A stretch of DNA of 64,000 bases, taken from contig NZ_JAZHOH010000001.1 of the NCBI RefSeq assembly GCF_040419245.1, positions 4,030,001 to 4,094,000 on the forward strand. The letters run 5' to 3'. Origin of the DNA: Ewingella sp. CoE-038-23 (GTDB taxonomy: Bacteria > Pseudomonadota > Gammaproteobacteria > Enterobacterales > Enterobacteriaceae). This document shows positions 54,046 to 61,993 of this stretch, piece after piece (positions within the stretch are counted from its first letter, which is position 1; each line of letters begins with the position of its first letter). The translations under genes and the position numbers were made by a program. The notes below the pieces were generated by a model, which made no database searches, was not told the DNA's origin, and saw only the letters and a program-made list of their open reading frames with translations.

Positions 54046-55701
54046 TTATTTCATTAGGGTTACGGCGTCATCGGAGTCGCGCTCATCGTCTTCCTGCGCG
54101 TCTTTGTCCAGCACGTTATAGGCCACGGCGCAGAACAGCGAGTTAAGACGCTTCATGTCGCCTAGCAGGCCCAAGTGGAGCGAGCTGGTTTCGATGCTCT
54201 GCACATTATGCTGATGCAGACGGTCAACGTGCGCGTGGGCGTAGCGGCGGTCCAGCAGGCGGAAGCGATGCTTGGAACGGCGCAGGCGGCGGGCGCTGGT
54301 CAAATCATTCGACAGGAACACCGACAGGCTCAGACGGAGGTTATCCACTAGCTTTTCGTGCAGGGAATCCAGCTCGGTCAGCCCTTCCGGCGAGAAGGCC
54401 CGGCGCGCCGCATGGGATTTCGCCGCAATGTCCGCCGTCATGCGCTCAATGATGTCGCCAGCCTGTTCGAGGTTCATCGCCATTTCGATGATTTCCGCCC
54501 AGCGGCGCGAGTCATCTTCGCCCAAATCCTCTTTGTGGATCTGCGCCAGATAGAGCTTGATGGCGGTGTAAAGCACATCCACGTCATCATCCAAACGGCG
54601 CACTTCGCGGTCTTGCGCCAGTTTGCCGTGCATCACTTCATGGTTGAGGATCAGCATATGCTCCACCACGTCGCCCATGCGCAGCGTCTCGCGGGCGGCA
54701 TTGGCCAGCGCCAGTGCCGGAGTATCCAGCGCGCTGACATCCAAGTGACGCGGGCGCAGGCGCGGATCTTCTTCCGGCGCGTCGGCTATCATCAGTTCGC
54801 ACACCCGAGCCATTGGGCCAGAAAGCGGCACCATCGCCAGGCAGCGGATCAGGTTGTAGAACATGTGGAAATAGATAACCAACTCTTCGTCCGGAATGCC
54901 TAAACGCGCCAGTTGCCCCGAGAGCGGGCCGATAAAAGGCAGCACAATGACGCAGCCAATCAGCTTGAACAGCACGCTGCCGAGCGCCACGCGGCGGCCA
55001 GCGGCATTCTGTTTGCTGGCGTTGATCATCGCCAGCAAGCCACTGCCGAGGTTGGCACCAATCACCAGACAGAGCGCGACTTTCAGCGAAATCACCCCGG
55101 TCGCCGCCAGCGTGGCTGTCAGCAGCACCGCCGCCAAACTGGAGTAACTGACAATGGCAAAAACTGCGCCGGTCAGGGCATCAAGGATCACATCGCCGGT
55201 CAACGACGAGAACAGCACTTTGACGCCCGACGCCTGCGTGATAGGCGTCGCGGCAGAGACAATCAGCTCCAGCGCCAGCAGGATCAGCCCAAGGCCAATC
55301 CCCACGCGGCCCATCTGCCCGGCGCGGGTCTGTTTACGGCTGAGGAAGAAGGAGACGCCGACAAAAATCAGCAGCGGCGAGAGCCACGACAGGTCAAAGG
55401 TCAGTACGCGCGCCATCAGCGCAGTGCCGACGTCCGCGCCGAGGATAATCACCAGCGCAGGGGAAAGGGCCACCAGCCCCTGTGAAACGAAGGAGGTCAC
55501 CAGCAATGCCGTGGCATTACTGCTCTGTACCAGCGCGGTAACACCAATCCCCGCCACAAAGGCCAGAGGTTTTTTCTCCACGCTATTGCTGAGAACTCGC
55601 CGCAGATTGGCACCAAAAACGCGCATGATGCCAGTACGCACAATGTGCGTACCCCAAACTAAAAGTGAAACAGCAGACAACAAATGCAGAAGAGTTAACA
55701 C
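54046..55701 (-). CDS. yjbB: Na/Pi cotransporter family protein YjbB
   Basis: A 551-residue protein with two Na_Pi_cotrans repeats in the first ~300 residues (GVTALVQSSNATALLVTSFV and SYSSLAAVLLTATLAATGVI, each with the QSS/YSS motif) and a PhoU-like helical domain from about 340 on. E. coli YjbB can export phosphate when overproduced. The start is GTG at 55701 (LTLLHLLSAVSLLVWGTHIV), matching E. coli. It lies 15 bases downstream of the HAD gene of the organophosphorus operon, so it may be read through from it; phosphate export would suit that. Confidence 0.94.
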   Translation of the reverse strand: MLTLLHLLSAVSLLVWGTHIVRTGIMRVFGANLRRVLSNSVEKKPLAFVAGIGVTALVQSSNATALLVTSFVSQGLVALSPALVIILGADVGTALMARVLTFDLSWLSPLLIFVGVSFFLSRKQTRAGQMGRVGIGLGLILLALELIVSAATPITQASGVKVLFSSLTGDVILDALTGAVFAIVSYSSLAAVLLTATLAATGVISLKVALCLVIGANLGSGLLAMINASKQNAAGRRVALGSVLFKLIGCVIVLPFIGPLSGQLARLGIPDEELVIYFHMFYNLIRCLAMVPLSGPMARVCELMIADAPEEDPRLRPRHLDVSALDTPALALANAARETLRMGDVVEHMLILNHEVMHGKLAQDREVRRLDDDVDVLYTAIKLYLAQIHKEDLGEDDSRRWAEIIEMAMNLEQAGDIIERMTADIAAKSHAARRAFSPEGLTELDSLHEKLVDNLRLSLSVFLSNDLTSARRLRRSKHRFRLLDRRYAHAHVDRLHQHNVQSIETSSLHLGLLGDMKRLNSLFCAVAYNVLDKDAQEDDERDSDDAVTLMK

Positions 55702-55716
55702 TAAAGAACAGCTCCG

Positions 55717-56373
55717 TTAACGCCAGGCAAAAACAGGCCATCCTGCCTGCCGGGCGTGTTGGTGCAGGATAGCGTCCGGATTCACCACATTCGGATGACC
55801 CACCCTGGTAAGCAGCGGCAAGTCATTATGTGAGTCCGAGTAAAAACTGGCATGTTGCAGCTGGGCAGCGTCCTGATTAATCAGCGCCATCAGCCGCGTC
55901 ACCTTACCTTCGCGGTAGGTCATCACGCCTTGCGTCGTGCCGGTGAAAATCCCATTTTCGATGCCGACACCAATCGCCAATGTTTCGTCAACGCCAAGGA
56001 AGCGGGCTATTGGCGCAACTAAATGTTCGCCCGAGGCGGAAATCACCACCGTGCGATCACCGTTCGCACGGTGACGGGCCAAACATTCGCGAGCATCATT
56101 GTATACGCGTGGAGCAATCACTTCATGAATATAACGTTGTACCATCTGCGCAACATCTTGCTGGGTGCGACCTTGCAGTGGCTCAAGGGTACAATTCATG
56201 TACTCCTGCATATCCATCTGACCCACGGCGTATTGCTGCATCAGGTAGGCGTCGCGTTGCAGGAATGCCTGCTCATTTTCCACCCATCCCTGCTGCACCA
56301 TAAAGGCTGACCACAGGCTGGAACAGTCGCCGCTAATCAGGGTTTCATCGAGATCAAACAGCGCCAGACTCAT
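55717..56373 (-). CDS. HAD-IB family hydrolase (SerB-like phosphatase)
   Basis: A 218-residue haloacid-dehalogenase-superfamily phosphatase. Motif I is LALFDLDETLISGDCSSLWS (nucleophile Asp7 and Asp9), motif II is TVVISASGEHLVAPIARFL, the lysine of motif III is in YREGKVTRLMAL, and motif IV is SFYSDSHNDLPLL. The subfamily IB cap is between motifs I and II. It resembles phosphoserine or phosphocholine phosphatases. Its ATG overlaps the stop of the ABC ATPase (ATGA), so it is the last gene of the import operon. It probably dephosphorylates a cytoplasmic phosphomonoester. Confidence 0.88.
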   Translation of the reverse strand: MSLALFDLDETLISGDCSSLWSAFMVQQGWVENEQAFLQRDAYLMQQYAVGQMDMQEYMNCTLEPLQGRTQQDVAQMVQRYIHEVIAPRVYNDARECLARHRANGDRTVVISASGEHLVAPIARFLGVDETLAIGVGIENGIFTGTTQGVMTYREGKVTRLMALINQDAAQLQHASFYSDSHNDLPLLTRVGHPNVVNPDAILHQHARQAGWPVFAWR

Positions 56374-57362
56374 GCAACTTCCCGTAACGTAACAAGATCT
56401 AACTGTAGACCAATTTCAATGCCATCGGCGAGGAGAGAGGCCACAGAACGGTTCAACACATCCACGGAAAGCTCGACATTGTTCGCCAAAACGCGATAAC
56501 GCACCACGCTTCCCAACAGGCTATGATTCAAAATTCGGGCTGAAATGCCCTGTTCAGGTGCACATAATACAATCGATTCAGGGCGAATTGCCACCTGACC
56601 GCCATACTGCTGGCCGGTCAGCGCCTGCGCCTGTTGCGCAGTCAGTAAGTTATAACTGCCGATAAACCCGGCGGCAAAGGCATTCACCGGCTCGGTATAT
56701 AGGGTTTCAGCATCGGCGTTTTGCACAATCTGACCTTTGTTCATCAGCACGATTCGGTCGGACATGGTCAGGGCTTCTTCCTGATCGTGGGTGACGAAAA
56801 TGGCCGTCAGGTTCAATTCGCGCTGAATGCGGCGGATCTGCTCACGCAGGTGTTTGCGAATACGGGCATCCAGCGCGGAGAGAGGTTCGTCGAGCAGCAG
56901 CAGGCGCGGCTGCGTCACCAAAGAGCGCGCCAACGCCACGCGCTGGCACTGGCCGCCCGACAGCTGGTGCGGGTAACGCTTGGCGTAATCGTTCATTTCC
57001 ACCAGTGCCAGCACGTCACCCACCCGGCGATGAATTTCATTGGCAGACAATTTCTGCATCTTGAGGCCAAAAGCCACGTTGCCTTCGACAGTCATATTTG
57101 GGAACAGCGCGTAGCTCTGGAAAACCATGCCGATGCCGCGCTCTTGCGGGCTGAGGGGCACAATGTCCTGTCCCTGCAAAATAATCTGCCCGCTGTCTAC
57201 CGAGGTCAGCCCCGCGAGGCAGCGCAGCAGCGTGGATTTCCCGCAGCCGCTCGGCCCCAGTAAGGTGACGAATTCGCCCTCTTTCGCACTGAAATCAATG
57301 TCGTTGAAAATCTGCGTCTGGCCGTAATGCTTATTGAGTTTAGTGACCTGTAAATATGACAT
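56370..57362 (-). CDS. ABC transporter ATPase (PhnT/PotA type)
   Basis: A 330-residue ABC ATPase of the CUT1/PotA/PhnT class. Walker A is LLGPSGCGKSTLLRCLAG, signature LSGGQCQRVALARSLV, Walker B LLLLDEPLSALDA, and the H-loop is VTHDQEEALTMS. A C-terminal TOBE domain (about 235-330) follows. It powers the two permeases downstream in numbering (upstream in transcription). The gap to the permease is two bases. It is similar to the 2-aminoethylphosphonate importer PhnT. Confidence 0.93.
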   Translation of the reverse strand: MSYLQVTKLNKHYGQTQIFNDIDFSAKEGEFVTLLGPSGCGKSTLLRCLAGLTSVDSGQIILQGQDIVPLSPQERGIGMVFQSYALFPNMTVEGNVAFGLKMQKLSANEIHRRVGDVLALVEMNDYAKRYPHQLSGGQCQRVALARSLVTQPRLLLLDEPLSALDARIRKHLREQIRRIQRELNLTAIFVTHDQEEALTMSDRIVLMNKGQIVQNADAETLYTEPVNAFAAGFIGSYNLLTAQQAQALTGQQYGGQVAIRPESIVLCAPEQGISARILNHSLLGSVVRYRVLANNVELSVDVLNRSVASLLADGIEIGLQLDLVTLREVA

Positions 57363-57364
57363 TT

Positions 57365-58150
57365 TCAGCTCTTTTCCTTGTTCAGCACGTTAGCAATCCA
57401 GGTGAAAATCAGGACTACCACGAAATAGGAGATAACCAATGCGCTGGTGAAGTGGCCGCTGCCATTGCGCATGTTGAAAAGATAAACCTGTAGCGTTTCG
57501 TAGCGGCTTCCGGCCAACAGGTTGGCGAAGACGAACTCGCCGATTAAGAAGGAGAACGACAGCAGCACGGCGATCATGCCGCCTTTACGCAGGTTGGGCA
57601 GAATAACCAGCAGCGCGGCTTTCCAGGTGCTGGCGCCCAGCAGGTGCGCGGCGTCCATCAGGTCACGCAGGTTTATCGCCTGCATATTGTTAGATATCGC
57701 CCGATAGATGAACGGCAAGGCGATGGTGAAGTAGCAGCCAATCAGGATCCACGGCGTGCCGGTCATGGCAAAAGGCCCGGACGAATAGAGCGACATTAGC
57801 CCAACCGAGGAGACTACCGGCGGCACCGCAAACGGCAGCAGAATCAAGATGTTCATTAGCGTGTCGAGCTTAGGGAAATAGTAAGCAATTACAAACATCA
57901 GCGGCAAGATGAGCACCAGCGACAGCAGCAGCGTGCCAAAACAGATCAGCAGCGAATGCCCTAGCGCTATCAGGAAACGCGGATCGCTCCACAGCGCCAC
58001 CATCCATTTCAAGGTGAAACCGCTCGGTAAGATGGTCGCGCCCCACTCGCTGACTAAGGCATAAATCAGCGTCGCGGCCAGCGGCAACAGCAGGAGCACC
58101 ATCAAAATCCAAACAATCAGGCGGTGGTAAGCCCCTTCAATGCGAGACAT
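57365..58150 (-). CDS. ABC transporter permease (second subunit)
   Basis: A 261-residue inner-membrane permease with six helices and the BPD_transp_1 coupling loop MDAAHLLGASTWKAALLVIL (EAA motif). It begins IVWILMVLLLLPLAATLIYA. The ATG at 58150 has GGAGGGG upstream; the frame runs further to 58216 but without a site. It forms a pair with the gene upstream, both feeding the same ATPase. Confidence 0.92.
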   Translation of the reverse strand: MSRIEGAYHRLIVWILMVLLLLPLAATLIYALVSEWGATILPSGFTLKWMVALWSDPRFLIALGHSLLICFGTLLLSLVLILPLMFVIAYYFPKLDTLMNILILLPFAVPPVVSSVGLMSLYSSGPFAMTGTPWILIGCYFTIALPFIYRAISNNMQAINLRDLMDAAHLLGASTWKAALLVILPNLRKGGMIAVLLSFSFLIGEFVFANLLAGSRYETLQVYLFNMRNGSGHFTSALVISYFVVVLIFTWIANVLNKEKS

Positions 58151-58179
58151 GGCACCCCTCCCGGCAATCAACCCTATTT

Positions 58180-59019
58180 TTAGCGCACATTCAGATAGCT
58201 CCTGCGCAATAACCATTGATGAATCAGCGTGATAAACACCATCAGCACCACCAGCAACATCGCCAGAGCACTGCCCATATTCGGGTCGAGAGAGATATCA
58301 CCTGACACCAGCGCGGCAATTCGCACCGGCACCACGTTAAAGTTACCGTTGGTCAGCGCGTACACCGTCGCATAGGCTCCCAGCGCGTTGGCCAGCAGAA
58401 TGACGAAAGTGCCCATCAGCGCCGGGAACATCACCGGCAAGCCGATATGACGCCAGTAGCGCCAGCGGCCCGCGCCGAGCAGCGCGGCGGACTCGCGCCA
58501 ATCTTCACGCAGCGCGTCAAAGGCCGGGTAGAGCAGCAGAACGCCGAGCGGGATTTGGAAATAGGTATAAAGAACAATCAGGCCGTCGCGCGAATAGAGA
58601 TTGAAGCTCTCCATCAGACCGTATTTCTTCAGCAGCAAAGTCAGGCAGCCGTTCAGACCCAGCAAAATGACAAAGGCAAAGGCTAGCGGCACGCCGGCAA
58701 AGTTGCTGGTCATATTGGTAAACGACATGACAAAGTCATGCAGCTTGGTGCGGCCTAGCTGGCGAAGTGAGTAACTGCTCACCAACGCAATCAACAAACC
58801 GAACACGCTGGACCAGATTGAGATATCCAGCGAGAAGCGCATGGCCTGCAAGTAGAAAGGCGAGGTCAGGATATCGGAGTAGTTGCCAAACCCCCACGCC
58901 TCGTAGGTGTCGCTGTAAAAACTGCTGACCGCCACCCAAACCAGCGGGGCCAGCTGAAACGCGATAAAAAACACGGCAAACGGCAACATGAATAACGCAG
59001 CTATCCACTTGGCTTTCAT
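58180..59019 (-). CDS. ABC transporter permease (first subunit)
   Basis: A 279-residue permease with six helices. The EAA loop is REDWRESAALLGAGRWRYWR and ALPVMFPAL-like (HIGLPVMFPALMGTFVILLA). N-terminal KWIAALFMLPFAVFFIAF is typical of the CysTW/PhnU group. The ATG at 59019 follows GAGGAG by five bases; a GTG two codons earlier falls on that site. Part of the operon with the hydrolase, binding protein and ATPase. Confidence 0.92.
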   Translation of the reverse strand: MKAKWIAALFMLPFAVFFIAFQLAPLVWVAVSSFYSDTYEAWGFGNYSDILTSPFYLQAMRFSLDISIWSSVFGLLIALVSSYSLRQLGRTKLHDFVMSFTNMTSNFAGVPLAFAFVILLGLNGCLTLLLKKYGLMESFNLYSRDGLIVLYTYFQIPLGVLLLYPAFDALREDWRESAALLGAGRWRYWRHIGLPVMFPALMGTFVILLANALGAYATVYALTNGNFNVVPVRIAALVSGDISLDPNMGSALAMLLVVLMVFITLIHQWLLRRSYLNVR

Positions 59020-59044
59020 CGGCACTCCTCAAGCAGTGACGGGT

Positions 59045-59842
59045 TTAAGCCAACAAGTCCGCGCAATGCGGTTTGTCGTGGGCAATATTCAATAGCTGGC
59101 ACACCGTTCCACAGAGTTCAGTTTGCAGCGGCGCGGCATCCTGCAAACTAAAGGCTGAGCCGAAGACAAACAGCGGCACCTGACGCTCTTCCGGCAAGAT
59201 ACCGCCGTGGCTGCGGTCGTCATTCATGCCGTGGTCGGCGGTGACAATCACCTGATACCCGGCGGCCAACCAGTCCCCCAAGAAGCGGGAGAGAATGCCG
59301 TCAGCGTTGCGCGCCTTGTTGCGATACTGCGGCGTGGAGAGGCCAAACTTGTGGCCCGCGTCGTCGATATTCATCGGGTGAATTAGCAGGAAATCAGGAT
59401 CATAGCGGCGGCGCAGGCTTTCTGCATCGTCGAAAAGATGGGAGTCTGGATAAGCATCGTCATAATAAAAATGCCCGTGCTGGATAGTCAGTTTTTCGTC
59501 ACTGGTGTGGCGGTCACGCGGTGGGTCAAACGGCGTCTGGTTATACAGCTCGCTCACCCAGTGGTAGGCCGCCGCCGCGGTGGTTAAACCGGCGTCACGG
59601 GCATAATGGAAAATACTGCGCTGTGTCGAAAGTCTATCAACATGATTGTGCACGATGCCGCTCTCAACCGGCGTCATGCCGGTGAGAATGCACTCGTACA
59701 AAGGCCGTGACAATGAAGGTAATTCGCATTCCAGTTGATACAAGCGGCCGCGTCCAGCAGCGCACTGTGCCTGTAAATATCCCATTGCATCGCGAGCGAC
59801 CTGATAATTCAGACCGTCAAGTACCACCAGAATGCTTTTCAT
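59045..59842 (-). CDS. Alkaline-phosphatase-superfamily hydrolase (NPP / phosphonoacetate-hydrolase-like)
   Basis: A 265-residue soluble metallohydrolase without a signal peptide. Metal ligands of the alkaline-phosphatase superfamily are all visible: Asp9 in LVVLDGLNYQ, Asp and His in HPMNIDDAGHKFG, Asp-His in IVTADHGMNDD, and the final His in RSHGGILPEE. The nucleophile lies in the ELPSLSRPLYECILTGM turn, probably the Ser of LSRP. Relatives cleave phosphodiesters, phosphonates or phosphonoacetate. In this operon it likely cleaves the imported compound inside the cell; the exact bond is unknown. Confidence 0.87.
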   Translation of the reverse strand: MKSILVVLDGLNYQVARDAMGYLQAQCAAGRGRLYQLECELPSLSRPLYECILTGMTPVESGIVHNHVDRLSTQRSIFHYARDAGLTTAAAAYHWVSELYNQTPFDPPRDRHTSDEKLTIQHGHFYYDDAYPDSHLFDDAESLRRRYDPDFLLIHPMNIDDAGHKFGLSTPQYRNKARNADGILSRFLGDWLAAGYQVIVTADHGMNDDRSHGGILPEERQVPLFVFGSAFSLQDAAPLQTELCGTVCQLLNIAHDKPHCADLLA

Positions 59843-59903
59843 TGAATCGTTGCCTTGTTGCTGATGTTTTAAAAAGTTAACCGTTTGAAGTGATGAGTTT
59901 TTA

Positions 59904-60962
59904 TTATTGCTGCATGTTGATCATCACGTTCTCTTGCCACAGGCGCGGCAGAGTTTTCGCGCTCTTATCCCAAGCTTCTGGATCAGCAATTGGGTGAGCA
60001 TTTTTGTATTCGCTGGCAGGTAACAGTTTGGCCTTCACGTCGTCTGGCAGAGTAATTTTGTCTGCACGGATTGGACGCGCATAACCGCGAGCCAGGTTGA
60101 TTTGGCCAGCATCAGAGAAGATGTATTCGCGCGCCAATTTTGCGGCGTTCGGGTGTTTAGCGAATTTGTTGATGATGGTGGTGTAGCCGGAAGTGATGGT
60201 GCCGTCAGAGGGGATCAGCACGTCGAAGCGCGTTTTGTCGATCTGGTCGCGGTAGTTCAGGCCGTTGAAGTCCCACACAATGCCAACCTGCACTTCGCCT
60301 TTTTCCAATGACGCGATGCTCGGGTCGCTCAGGCCCAGACGGCCCGCTTTGGCCAATTTGCCGAAGAATTCCAGACCCGGTTTGAGGTTCTTCTCATTAC
60401 CGCCCATGGCGTAAGTCGCTGCCAGCACGCCGTTGGCGGCCTGAGCGGCGGTACCGACGTCACCGATAGTCACTTTGTAGTTGCCTTTCAGCAGGTCAGC
60501 CCAGCTGTGCGGCTCATCTTTCACCTGCGACTTATCGATAATAAAAGCGATGGTGCCAGTGTAAGCGAGTGCCCACATACCATCTTTGTCTTTCGCCCAC
60601 GCCGGAACATCATTCCAGGTGGTCGGTTTATATGGCTGAGTCACGCCCTTTTGCACTGCAACCGGGCCAAATGCTGCACCCACGTCGCCGATGTCCGCGC
60701 TGGCGTTATCTTTTTCAGCAGCGAATTTCGCGATTTCTTGTGCCGAGCTCATATCGGTATCGCTATGCTTCAACCCATATTGGCTGCTCAACGCGGCCCA
60801 CGTGTCTTTCCAGTTTGCCCAAGAGTCAGGCATCCCGACGCTGTTGACAGTCCCTTCGGCCTGCGCGGCTTTGACCAGTTCTGCTGGAGGTTCAGCGGCA
60901 AACGCCGATGAAGTAGAAAGAACCAAGGCGCTGGTTAACACTGAAGCGAACAACTGTTTCAT
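59904..60962 (-). CDS. ABC transporter substrate-binding protein
   Basis: A 352-residue periplasmic binding protein (type 2 fold, SBP_bac family). It has a signal peptide (KQLFASVLTSALVLSTSSAF, then AAEPP at the cleavage region). The mature part shows GTVNSVGMPDSWANWKDTWA, GDVGAAFGPVAVQKGVTQPY, ADLLKGNYKVTIGDVGTAAQ and KFAKHPNAAKLAREYIFSDA. It is probably the first gene of the operon. The ATG at 60962 follows GGAG by eight bases. It is only distantly like PhnS of Salmonella. Confidence 0.92.
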   Translation of the reverse strand: MKQLFASVLTSALVLSTSSAFAAEPPAELVKAAQAEGTVNSVGMPDSWANWKDTWAALSSQYGLKHSDTDMSSAQEIAKFAAEKDNASADIGDVGAAFGPVAVQKGVTQPYKPTTWNDVPAWAKDKDGMWALAYTGTIAFIIDKSQVKDEPHSWADLLKGNYKVTIGDVGTAAQAANGVLAATYAMGGNEKNLKPGLEFFGKLAKAGRLGLSDPSIASLEKGEVQVGIVWDFNGLNYRDQIDKTRFDVLIPSDGTITSGYTTIINKFAKHPNAAKLAREYIFSDAGQINLARGYARPIRADKITLPDDVKAKLLPASEYKNAHPIADPEAWDKSAKTLPRLWQENVMINMQQ

Positions 60963-61163
60963 AACGGATGCTCCGGATGGTAGTGTGTGTGAGTGCTGGT
61001 CTAGTCCAGCAAGAACCAAGCCAATCTAACGATCAATTGTGATAATTATATTACAGTGCGAAAAACCAGCATTTTTAAGGCGCAAGCTGTTAACAAGCGC
61101 ACAATAATTCAGCACTGATTCGCCGTGCTGGTGCAAAAACGCACTTAAATGAGGCCTGTTGCA
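60963..61163. promoter_or_regulatory. Divergent control region of the organophosphorus operon
   Basis: A 201-base interval between the binding-protein and GntR genes. It holds a TATAAT hexamer on the minus strand (61045-61050) suited to the operon, and an inverted repeat CAGCAC-N9-GTGCTG (61110-61130) near the GntR start. A related TGCTGG half-site (minus strand) lies about 60-65 bases left of that repeat. These are the probable GntR operators. No Pho box is obvious. Confidence 0.5.
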
Positions 61164-61874
61164 ATGAGTGAACCGCTTACCACCGTGGCTGCGATCTGTC
61201 TGAGATTGAGTGAAAACATCGCGTCCGGCCTATTTGCGGCGGAGGGCCGCCTGCCCTCAGAACGCCAGCTAAGTGAACAATTTGCAACGACCCGCATCAC
61301 CCTGCGCGAGGCGCTGAGCCAGCTTGAAGGTCAGGGTTTGATCTACCGTCAGGTACGGCGGGGTTGGTTTGTTTCTCCGCCGCGGATTGTTTATAACCCG
61401 CTACAGCGCAGCCACTTCCACGCCATGGCAAGAGAACAAGGGCGCAGTGCAAAAACAGAAGTGATTGATGCTAAAGAGTTAATTGCCAGTGACGCGGTAT
61501 GTTCAAAGCTGTCGTTACCGGCGAAAAGCGCGGTATATTGCATTCGTCGCCTGCGCTACATTGATGGCCGCCCGGTGCTGTATGTCGAGCACTACCTCAA
61601 TCCTAAGTATTTCCCGCAGATTTTAAATGTCGACTTAACCCAGTCGCTGACTGACCTTTATGCATCAAAGTATGGGATGAGCTATGGGCGAGTGCGTTTC
61701 GATATGCTCCCCACTCGGCTGCCAGAAGATGCTTCTTCGGCCTTAAAAGTCGCCCCCGGCAGCCCAGCGCTGTTTATCACCCGAACCAACCGCGATCAGC
61801 ACGACCGGGTGATTGACTGTGACTTGGAGTATTGGCGGTATGACGCGTTACTTATTGATGTGGAAGTGAATTGA
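61164..61874 (+). CDS. GntR/UTRA regulator (PhnR-like)
   Basis: A 236-residue HutC-type regulator. The N-terminal winged HTH includes LPSERQLSEQFATTRITLRE and ALSQLEGQGLIYRQVRRGWF, and the UTRA ligand domain covers about 85-230 (SAVYCIRRLRYIDGRPVLYV, VIDCDLEYWRYDALLIDV). The GWFVSPPR junction and the end LEYWRYDALLI closely recall PhnR, regulator of 2-aminoethylphosphonate genes in Salmonella. It is divergent from the ABC operon. The ATG at 61164 has GAGG upstream. The last codons and the stop are duplicated downstream (see 61856). Confidence 0.9.
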   Translation: MSEPLTTVAAICLRLSENIASGLFAAEGRLPSERQLSEQFATTRITLREALSQLEGQGLIYRQVRRGWFVSPPRIVYNPLQRSHFHAMAREQGRSAKTEVIDAKELIASDAVCSKLSLPAKSAVYCIRRLRYIDGRPVLYVEHYLNPKYFPQILNVDLTQSLTDLYASKYGMSYGRVRFDMLPTRLPEDASSALKVAPGSPALFITRTNRDQHDRVIDCDLEYWRYDALLIDVEVN

Positions 61875-61887
61875 TGTGGAAGTGAAT
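61856..61887 (+). repeat. 16-base tandem duplication at the GntR stop codon
   Basis: TGATGTGGAAGTGAAT occurs twice in a row (61856-61871, 61872-61887). The first copy spans the last codons before the TGA; the second repeats the same sequence after it. It looks like a recent slippage or small duplication with no effect on the protein. Confidence 0.85.
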
Positions 61888-61900
61888 TGATACGGCAACG

Positions 61901-61986
61901 AAATCCGCCCCAGGAGCTTACACCAGTAAGTGACCAGGTCGGATTTCGGCAGCTAACGCAGAGTCAGTTCGAAGGATAACGGGTAA
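61901..61986. repeat. ERIC (IRU) element between the GntR gene and metH
   Basis: CCCCAGGAGCTTAC and CAGTAAGTGACC match the central ERIC palindrome, flanked by AAATCCG (61901-61907) and CGGATTT (61940-61946). GCAGCTAACGCAGAG and CGAAGGATAACGGG follow the right arm with mutations. It is a shortened and diverged copy in the same direction as the one at 4690. Confidence 0.75.
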
Positions 61987-61993
61987 AGGTTAA

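Noticed and set aside
60963-61163. Pho box in front of the organophosphorus operon
   Set aside because: No pair of CTGTCAT-like repeats with 11-base phasing was found, so PhoB control is not supported.
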